Both the position numbers and the translations under genes were made by a program. Shown here piece by piece: positions 1 through 8,900 of a stretch of 64,000 nt of DNA. The notes beneath the pieces are model-generated. The model worked only from the letters and a program-made list of their open reading frames with translations. It was not told the DNA's origin and did not search any database. The stretch is from a virus: positions 88,053 to 152,052 of the IMG/VR virus record IMGVR_UViG_3300022689_000474; one strand, written 5' to 3'. Within the stretch, counting starts at the first letter, position 1. The number at the start of each line of letters is the position of its first letter.

Positions 1-1
1 T

Positions 2-2380
2 GCTTTAGAGTTAAATTCTACTCAAGTAGCTGGTCAACTTCCTATATCTAAAGGAGGTACTGATGCTGAAACTCCTTTAGAGGCTAGAAATAATCTAGCA
101 GCAGTTGGAGATGCAATATCTCTAGGAGGTGTTTCTATATTAGGAGCCCCAACTAAAGATTTTACAGGTCCTGATCCTACAGTACTAAGATTTAAAGGTC
201 TAGTTACAGATCCTGCTCTTCCATTAATAGTTTTAGATGATTCAGATCCTAATCAAATATCTATTGAATTTGATCCTTCTCAACTTGATATTAGTCTTAC
301 TACTGGAGATTTAGATGCTACTACTAGATTAGCTGGGGTTGTACCCATTGCTAGTGGTGGTACTAATGGTACTACTGTAGGTGAAGCTAGAGTTAATCTA
401 GGTCTTATTTATAAAGTACAAAAAGTACTTGGATCAACGGGACAATCATTAGTTCCTGCTACTAACCCTTTAGTACTTGATGCTGGTTTAGGTTATGCCA
501 TGAATCTAAGGGGTCTTAGACCGGGTAATGGTATTACTATAGAACCATCTTTAAATGGTCATGATTTATTAATATCTACGAATATACCAGATAATTATGA
601 TATTGCTAATATAGGAACTGGTACAGGAACTTTTTATCATAATAGAATTGGAAATACTTTTAATTTTAAAACTCTTAAAGTGGGACCCGCAGGTGGTCTA
701 ATTATTCAGAATAATCTTCAAGAAGTAGTTGTAACTCCAAATATAGCTAATGCTGTAAATATAGGAACAGGTACTACTCTACTTGCACCTTTTACTTTAC
801 CTGGAGCAGAATTAAGATTTAGAAGTATAAATTCTTTGACTGGTTCATTAGAAGATGATGGTATTGATATATCTACAAATGGTAATGAAGTATTATTAGC
901 TACACATATAGCTAATATTTCTTCTGTAGGTACAGGTTTTCATTTACATCAAGATCTATTAGTAGGTCCAGGTAATGATGTTAAGTTTAAAACTGTATTG
1001 ACAGAAGGTTTACTACCTGGCATGTCTATAATAGATACAGGGGATGAATTAAGGTTCCAAGCATTTCTGGCTGATGCTTTATCTGTAGGTATAGGTACTT
1101 CTATATTAAAAACTATTACTCCAATAACTCAACCTGGTACTGTATTGGAATTTAAATCTATTACTGAAGGTCCTGGTATATCTATAGTTGAATTACTAGA
1201 TGAAGTTCAGATAAATAATAGAGTAGTTAGTGTAGGAGGATTTACTTCTATATTATCTCCTACTGTTATTAATCCTGGTGATGCTATTGAGTTTAGATCT
1301 CTTAGAGCTGGTCCTGGTATTCAAATAACTACAGTAAACCCTAATGTTATAGATATAGCTTCGACTATACCTGAATATCTTATTGCTAATGTTGGTGGAG
1401 GTGTTGGACAAGTATTTAGAGATAGAGTGGGAAATACTTTTAATCTCAAAACTCTTAGACCTGCTGTTGGTGATAGAATTAGAATAATTAATGAAGCTTC
1501 TCTTATAACTTTAGATATAGATGAAGCTAATTTAGATATTAATAATTTAGGAGGAGTTCCTCTTACTATTGCTGGGGGAGGTACTGGTGCTACTACAATT
1601 CCAGGTATTAGAGATAATATAAATGTAGTCTTTGATGTTATGGATGCAGGAGCAGCTGGGGCAGCAGCTATTAGTATTATAGATAGTGTTTATAATTCAG
1701 TAGGGGAAGGTAAGATAGTTGAATTGAAGAAATTAATGGCGGGTAATGATATTCTTATCAGTGAAGTAGGATCTGATTTAGTAATCGAATCTACTGCCGT
1801 TATGACACCTATACCAGGTCTTAATATAGGGACTGAACCTGGAGAAGTATTTGTAGTAGGATCAGAGACTACTGGTCAATATGAATATAAGACTATTGGT
1901 TATGAAGCAGTCAATCCTGGTATAGAGATAGTTAATAATGCAGATTCAATTATTTTGCAACCATATATCGCTTCTGTAAATGAAGTGGCAGGTGTTGGTG
2001 AATCTTTAATTAATACTCCTGTAGCTCTCCCTATAGCTACTCCAAATACTACTGTTGAATTTAAGAAGATAACTGCAGAAGCTAATACACCTATTACAGT
2101 ACAGACTGTAGGTTCAGTATTAGAAGTAGGTATCTCTCAATTAGGTGCTTTTGTTGATGGAGTGGCTGGTGTTGAGACCGCTGTTGGTAGTGGTATTTAT
2201 GAATATAATGTCAATCATAATTTAAATGTTACCGGTACACAGATGATTGTTCAAGCTAGTACTGCTGCAGGACAAGTGGCTCAGATTATTTCTATTGCTT
2301 CTGGAGGGGCTAATACGGCTACTATTAGGACAAATAGTCCCGGACCCTTAAACTTTAGAATAATTAAAGTCGGTCCTTAA
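2..2380 (+). CDS. Tail-fibre-like protein, 5' end outside window
   Basis: The reading frame is open from base 2 without a stop, so the Met at 500 is internal and the gene starts upstream of the window. About 792 residues are visible. The GGT-G-T...EAR-NL motif common in phage tail fibres occurs three times: GGTDAETPLEARNNLA near base 56, GGTNGTTVGEARVNLG near 356 and a variant GGTGATTIPGIRDNI near 1575. Between them are repeated beta-rich modules with the pattern pG..(L/I)(E/R)F(K/R)S(I/L)..GPGI.I, seen at about 800, 1140, 1280 and 1440. This is typical of long trimeric fibre shafts. The role as a host-contact fibre is inferred from these motifs, and no receptor-binding fold can be named. A short hairpin follows the stop codon. 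The gene points into a rightward cluster of virion-type genes. Confidence 0.75.
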   Translation, partial: ALELNSTQVAGQLPISKGGTDAETPLEARNNLAAVGDAISLGGVSILGAPTKDFTGPDPTVLRFKGLVTDPALPLIVLDDSDPNQISIEFDPSQLDISLTTGDLDATTRLAGVVPIASGGTNGTTVGEARVNLGLIYKVQKVLGSTGQSLVPATNPLVLDAGLGYAMNLRGLRPGNGITIEPSLNGHDLLISTNIPDNYDIANIGTGTGTFYHNRIGNTFNFKTLKVGPAGGLIIQNNLQEVVVTPNIANAVNIGTGTTLLAPFTLPGAELRFRSINSLTGSLEDDGIDISTNGNEVLLATHIANISSVGTGFHLHQDLLVGPGNDVKFKTVLTEGLLPGMSIIDTGDELRFQAFLADALSVGIGTSILKTITPITQPGTVLEFKSITEGPGISIVELLDEVQINNRVVSVGGFTSILSPTVINPGDAIEFRSLRAGPGIQITTVNPNVIDIASTIPEYLIANVGGGVGQVFRDRVGNTFNLKTLRPAVGDRIRIINEASLITLDIDEANLDINNLGGVPLTIAGGGTGATTIPGIRDNINVVFDVMDAGAAGAAAISIIDSVYNSVGEGKIVELKKLMAGNDILISEVGSDLVIESTAVMTPIPGLNIGTEPGEVFVVGSETTGQYEYKTIGYEAVNPGIEIVNNADSIILQPYIASVNEVAGVGESLINTPVALPIATPNTTVEFKKITAEANTPITVQTVGSVLEVGISQLGAFVDGVAGVETAVGSGIYEYNVNHNLNVTGTQMIVQASTAAGQVAQIISIASGGANTATIRTNSPGPLNFRIIKVGP

Positions 2381-2404
2381 TAAGAAGTCTTTTAGGTAAA
2401 AGAA

Positions 2405-2435
2405 TTAAAGGCTTCCTAGAAATAGGGGCCTTTAA
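2405..2435 (+). terminator. Hairpin after tail-fibre gene, weak terminator
   Basis: TTAAAGGC at 2405-2412 pairs with GCCTTTAA at 2428-2435. The inner bases can extend the stem with G-T pairs. The downstream U-tract is poor (ACTTTATATA), so this may only attenuate or mark an mRNA end. It lies 25 bases after the fibre stop codon and before the next gene. Confidence 0.45.
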
Positions 2436-2473
2436 CTTTATATAATACCTCTATTAATAAATTATTATTATTT

Positions 2474-2905
2474 ATGAATGTTATACTATTTGAATTACTT
2501 AATAAAATAGATTATTTAAGTAGAAAACCTCTTAAGATAGAAATAGGAAGTGAATTGGCTAGGGATCAATATGTATCTCTTCATAAAAGATTCCCTGATA
2601 TGCCAGATGATAAGAAGTTGGGTATAGCTAACTTATTACAGAATTATAATCTTAGAGACTTTACAGATTTAGAATTAAAGACATTATCTGAATTAAGATT
2701 AGATCTATTATTTCATAATCCTAATCAATCTATTGAAAGACAAATATTAAGGGGTAAAAGATTATATGATACTGGTTCTCCTAGAGTTTATAGATTATTA
2801 TATGATAATAATGTTAATGCGGAGAATATAGAATATATGAGAGCTACAACTTCTTTTACTCCTATTACTATTATTAAGAATTTAGCAGATATTTATATTT
2901 ATTAA
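2474..2905 (+). CDS. Hypothetical protein, 143 aa
   Basis: I do not recognise this protein. It is mostly helical by composition, rich in Leu, Asn and Asp, and has no signal peptide, membrane segment or cysteine motif. The start ATG has no Shine-Dalgarno sequence; the leader is an A/T run. It sits alone between the tail-fibre gene and the 2610-residue gene, with 17 bases to the latter, so it is probably in the same late transcript. A chaperone or small structural role would fit the position, but nothing in the sequence proves it. Confidence 0.65.
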   Translation: MNVILFELLNKIDYLSRKPLKIEIGSELARDQYVSLHKRFPDMPDDKKLGIANLLQNYNLRDFTDLELKTLSELRLDLLFHNPNQSIERQILRGKRLYDTGSPRVYRLLYDNNVNAENIEYMRATTSFTPITIIKNLADIYIY

Positions 2906-2922
2906 TAAGAGGTATTTAAATT

Positions 2923-5900
2923 ATGAGTGATCCACTTTATGAATCTCAATTAGCTACATTAAACCTAGAAGATCCACCTATTGAACAGGGTCCAGATGTA
3001 ACTTGTTATAAATATGTATTGGTTCCAGACTATCTTGTAGATTTCTATAAGAATAATATTAAAGATAGGTCTAAAGTTTTAATTAATGAAGAAATGGATG
3101 GAACGGGGGATAAGAAAATAATAATGGTTGATATTACTATAGATAATTTTGTCCTCTTTGAAGCTCTTAATTATTTAGCAGAAGAAATAAGTGGATTTTC
3201 TACATTTACTGATGTAAGTAATGAAGAACAATATATAATATTAGAAGAAATCTTAAATAATCCTTCTTATAAAAATGCTGTTTCAGAATATATAAATAAA
3301 AAAATCTCTGAAACAACTAAAAGTCTTGGATTGAGTAATGATATAAAAGTGACATATAGATTAATAGGATTTGAAGCTCTTTATACTTTTTATAACTTGG
3401 ATAGTATTTTTAAGAAAAGTGATATAGGAGCGACTCTTACTATAGATCAAGATCTCTTAGATTTTTCTACTCGATTACTTAGAGAAAGTATCAAAGGTTT
3501 AAGACTATTTACATTTGACCCCCCATTAGTAGAGAAAAAAAATCCTGATGATAGTTTTAGATATGAAGTAATACCTCTTCATTTATTTAAGAATGCTCAA
3601 GTAGGTTTTGAGTATGATATTACGTTTAATATAGATTATGTACCTCAAGAGGGCTGTCAAGAACCTCAAGCTGAAACTGCCCCTACTCAACCAACTCCAA
3701 CTATTACAGCAGAAGAAGCTACAGTACCAATAGATGCTACTTCTATTAGTCCGATAGAAGATGAAGAGGTAGTATCACAAACTACTCCTAATGGATCTCT
3801 TTACTGTCCTACTGATGAACAGGTTGAGTTAGAAATAGATACCTTAAGAAAAAAAGCAATTCTTTCATATGAAACTCTAATATCTGAAGCTGAAAGTTTT
3901 ACATTCACAGATTCAGTATCGGAGTTATATAACAATATTAAGCCATCTTTAGTTAATATAGATAAAGAGAATTTATTAGATTCTATATTTTCTAAAACTA
4001 TTGGAGAAGATACTACTCTATCTAAATTAATTCAAGCACAAGACAATCTAAATCAAATAATACTTCAAATAACAAATGACAGTATTCCATCATCAACTGA
4101 TCTTGATAAAAACAAGTTAGAGACTTTATACAACCATATTCAAAATATTATAGATATACATCGACAGTATCTAACTTTGATAAATTATAAGGATAATTGT
4201 GAAAATCCAGAAGTAAATGATAAACTTATTGAACCTGAACCTGTTGAACCTACAGAGAAACCAGAAGTACCTCAAGAAGAAGTAGAAGTAGATGCAGGTC
4301 CTTGTGAAATATTCCCTAATAAAGGAAATGATGATTGGGGTATTAAATTTACTTATAAAGAAAGTCCTAATATAAGTGGATTACTTAGGGCTAGTTGTGA
4401 AGGTACTGCCGGTTCATTCTATGATGATACTGGAGAGAATGATGATATTGAAGAAGAAGTTCTTCTTAATAATCAAGAAGAAGGCGGAGAAGGATCAGAA
4501 GATAGACAAGCTTTAGCAGAAGCTACAATAAACACAATAGAAGAGAGAGAACAAAGAATAGCAGAAGAAGGTAGTGCGGTATCAGGGCCAAGTACTCCTG
4601 AGTTATCATCATCTTCTGGAGGTTATTCATCAGGAGGAGAATTACATGAATGGGAAATGACTTTATTACCCGCCATGAGATCAGTAGTTCCAAAAAGTCC
4701 TGGTATGGATGTTCCTAATGTAATGCCTGGTTTACAATTCCAGATACGTTCAAATATAGCTAAACATAGAGTACCTGGAGGACAAGCTATATATCAGAAT
4801 TTAGGTGTAGATTCTGTCATGGTAACTATAGTAGGTTGTTTTACAGGTGATGGGGGGTATGCTACAGAAGCTTCCTTGGCTGGAAGGGGAGAGAGTGTAA
4901 CTACTGCTTCTCCAATACTTTCAGAGGGTGATAATCCTTTCATAAATTTAAGTAGAGAACTAAGTGATGATGAAAAAACCCAACTTGAGAACTTTCCTTT
5001 AGAAACAGATCCCCAGAATGCATTAAATACATTTAATAGTTCTAATGTTACAGATATGAACTTTAATGGTTTATCTAGTATATCTACAAGTTCTATGAAA
5101 CCTACAGGAAGGGGAGGAAGAATATGGGAATTAGATGGATGCCCCTGTGATCCTGATATGGGTAACTCTTATTTATCTAATAGTGACCAACCATATATAG
5201 TAGGTAGTGGAAGTAAAGTAATACCTCAATACTTTAATGGACCTGATTGGAATCAGAGACCAACGATGTTTACATTATATGAACAATTAAGGAGATTAGA
5301 TTCATATCATGAATTTACTTCTTTTTATAAAATGGCTATAGAACAAGGAAGAGAATTAGAAATAGAGATAAATTTAGATAAATATAGTAATGGTTTAGAA
5401 TCTCAAAAGAATTTATATAAGAAGTATGGATTAGATTCTACATCATCAGTAAAACATATGGATAGTGATTGGGGTCCTTTAAGGAATGGTGCTAATGGTA
5501 ATCCTAGATTCAAAGGACTTATTAAAGCAATGGAAGTATATCATTCTAAAGGGGATAGAACATGGTATTTAATGCAAGTAGAATTAACGGATTTAGGTCT
5601 TACTACTGATATCCCTTTAAATCTTACTAAGATAGTACAAGAGGCAAGTGATCAAGCCATACAAGAAGCAGGTAGTGAAGATGATAGTGGATTTACAACA
5701 GAGTCGAATAGATTACTTGACTGTTTACTTATGGAACATCCTGAATATTCTGTGGATCAATTTAATGATGTACCTAATAGAGCTTATTATAGATCAAGTA
5801 CTAGTGATTCTAATAAAAATAATAGAATGGTATGGTCTACTACAACTGGACAAGGTATGTTATATACTGTTGAGAAAGTAAAAGTAGCTAAGCAAGAAAT

Positions 5901-8900
5901 TAAGTATGCTAAAGCAATTGGTTCAAAGACTCTATTAGAACCTAGAGAAATGATAGGAGCTCTTATAGAAGGAGGAAGAAGTAGTAGATGGAAGTTATCT
6001 GATATAAGATCTTTTAAGAAATATTTACATTTATTAAATACTGGAGCTATTTATGCCATTCCAAATTCTGCTGCGGGAAATTGTGGTAATCAAGCCCCTA
6101 GACCGAGAGAAGAAGGAAATGAACTTGAAGTTGCTCTTGGACCTTCTGAAGCTGTAGGAGATAATACATTAAGATATGGAAATATTCAATCTATTCCTTG
6201 GTTGAGTGAATTACTTGAGGGTGTTGACTCGAAGGATCCTAATCATTTAGGTTATTGGAAACCTAAACAATGGAAAACAGAAGAATTAGGAGGTGGAGAA
6301 AGTGAAAACGTTACTAAACTTTTCTCCTCTTTAAATGAGATTTATAATGATGAAGATCTAACCGATTCTAATATTGATACTGCTTGGTTTATGGGATATA
6401 GATTAAAACTTATTAAAACTGGCCCATTACAAGGCTATGGACTTATTAGAAGAAGTAATAACGCTTTTACAATATTAAACCCTGCCCAAGTTATTCTTAA
6501 TATTACTGAAGGTGAAGGCACTGGTAATTGGAAAAACTTTAATGTTGAAGGAGACTTAGAAAAAGTCATAAGTAATGTTTGTTTAAGAAGAAATCCTAAC
6601 GGAATACTTGATAGGATGTCTACTGGTTATGGAAGTGATGATCCACAACTTATAAAAGAACAAGCTGAGTCTTGTATGACCTTTTTTACTCAGGGTGATA
6701 TAGCTAATTGGCAGTCTTCTTCTATAGATACTGGAGATCCATATAGGATTGGAGATGGAGAATTAATCAGAAGACTTGTTGCTAAAGTTTTACTAAGTTG
6801 TGGGAGTCTAGTTGTAGATGTAGTTGGTGGATTGTTTTTATCAGTAGCAGCTGGTTTATTAACTGGTGGTGTTTTAGCTTTTATAGGAGCAGTCTTTACT
6901 CTTTTTACTGCGGTTGTTGCTTTAATTGATTGTCTTAAAGCAAGTTGGGATATAATTCAATACTTAAGGTTAGAAGATAAAAGTAGAATTTCTGTACCCA
7001 GTAATCAGGAATTACAACTAGATATTCTCTTTGCATTAGTTCCTTTCGTTCCCCAATTAGGTGCTTTTAAAACATTTGTTAATGCGGCTCGAGGTGCTTT
7101 TCAAAAGATTAAAACTGTTGCTCAAGCCTTTGAAAAGATACCTATATTAGGTAGTGTAATAGGCGTCGTTAAAAAAATGTATAAAGCACTTGTTGATTAT
7201 GTTAAACCTTCTCCAGGCACAGAGGCACTTCTAAATAGAATCTCTGATTTTCTTGAAGATGTAAGATTGAAAATGGGGAAAAAACCAGCTCCTACTACTC
7301 CTGGTACTCCTGGTTCTAGTACTCCTGGTACTCCTGGTTCTAGTACTCCTGGTACTCCTGGTTCTGGTAGTACTCCAGGTATACCTTCATTAAAATCAGT
7401 AGATGATTTTATAGATGAAATTCCTACTAATATAAGGCAGAGTATTGGAGAAAATAATCTACAAAGCTTTTTTAATGATCTTGCAAATAAATTTGGTATT
7501 CCTAGTAATGCAACTCCAGGTATTACCATTGATGGTGATCTCTTGTATTCATGGCATGATGCTGCAGGTGTTCGTCATGAATTAACTCTTTTTCCTAGTG
7601 CTGAGTCAGGAAAGGTTCGTATAAAATATGGAAGGGGTCCTGATATAGGTCAAGTAAAAACTGTAAGTGATGGAGTATATAATGTAGATGATATAGATAA
7701 TATTATTACTAATCCCCCTCCTAATAATACTCCTCCAGGTACTACCTCTCCCCCTGTAAATAAAATCTCTGTACAAGATTTTAAAAATCAAGTTACTTTA
7801 TCACCACAAGTTGTTGATTCTATAAATGCTAATCAACTAACATCAGATCAATTTATAGACAGTCTAATAAATAAATTTAATATATCTCAAGATGCTAATT
7901 TCACCACTCTAGCAGATGGTTCAATTATTGCTGATTGGGAAGTTAATGGAGTTAGAAAAAGGCTTAAATTATCTCCTACTAATAATGATAATTTTAAAAT
8001 AGAATATCTTGCACCAGATGGAACTAATAAATCGATAGAGTTAAATCCACAAGAATTAGATTATGTTGATGTAGATACAGGTACGCTTATTTTTCCTTCC
8101 TCTCCCCTTCCTCCTTCGTCTCCCCTTCCTCCTTCCCCTCTACCAGATGTTCCCCGACATTCTGGTACTGGATTAGAGATTCTTAAACTTAACGGAGGAA
8201 ATGCGTTAGCACCTGTTAAAGGAGATATTATAAATGGATTAAGGTTTCCTGAAACTGGTACTATTAAAGATATTCCAACTCCAGATGCATTAAAAGTTCC
8301 TGGTAATGGCGTAACACAATATGGTAGCTATGGTGCAAAATTAATGGAATGGACTGATGCAATGGGAGTAGATAGAACGGTAGCAGTAGTTGCTTACACA
8401 GATGGTTCAGTTACAGCGGCTGAAGTCACTTTAGATACTTCTGGACAGATTGTAAGTGTTGGTAAAAAAGTTAATACTTCTAATTCTGACTTTAATGATT
8501 TAACAGACTTTTTTAACATTCCTAATTATGGTGGAAATCTTAATATAGCAAATGTTCCCCCTCATCCTAATCGTACTGGTGTTCAAATCCAACGTCCTAC
8601 AATACAGAAAGCTATAGATGGTCTAGGTATCAATGCTGGTGCTACAGTAAATCCTATTGTACATACAGATGGAGCGGGAATTCCATATCAAGGATATGAA
8701 TTTACTTGGACAGATGCTAATAATATAACCAGAAAAGTAGAAATAGCGGAATCTTCTAGCACCAGGATGCTTGTAAAAGATCCTATAACAGGTGTTTGGA
8801 GTCAACAACCTCATGATAATCTCTTTGTTCCAATTCAAGCAAGTGATGGAACTAATCCAAATAATATAGTTTCAAGTGGAGATATTATTCATAACCAACC

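Noticed and set aside
5648-5881. 77-aa rightward ORF inside the 2610-aa gene
   Set aside because: It lies in another frame fully inside a well-supported gene and its composition is that of an off-frame A+T-rich shadow.
7197-7529. Leftward ORF of 110 aa with PGVPGVLEPGV repeats
   Set aside because: It is the antisense shadow of the Thr-Pro-Gly repeat in the 2610-aa gene, with no ribosome site and no independent support.
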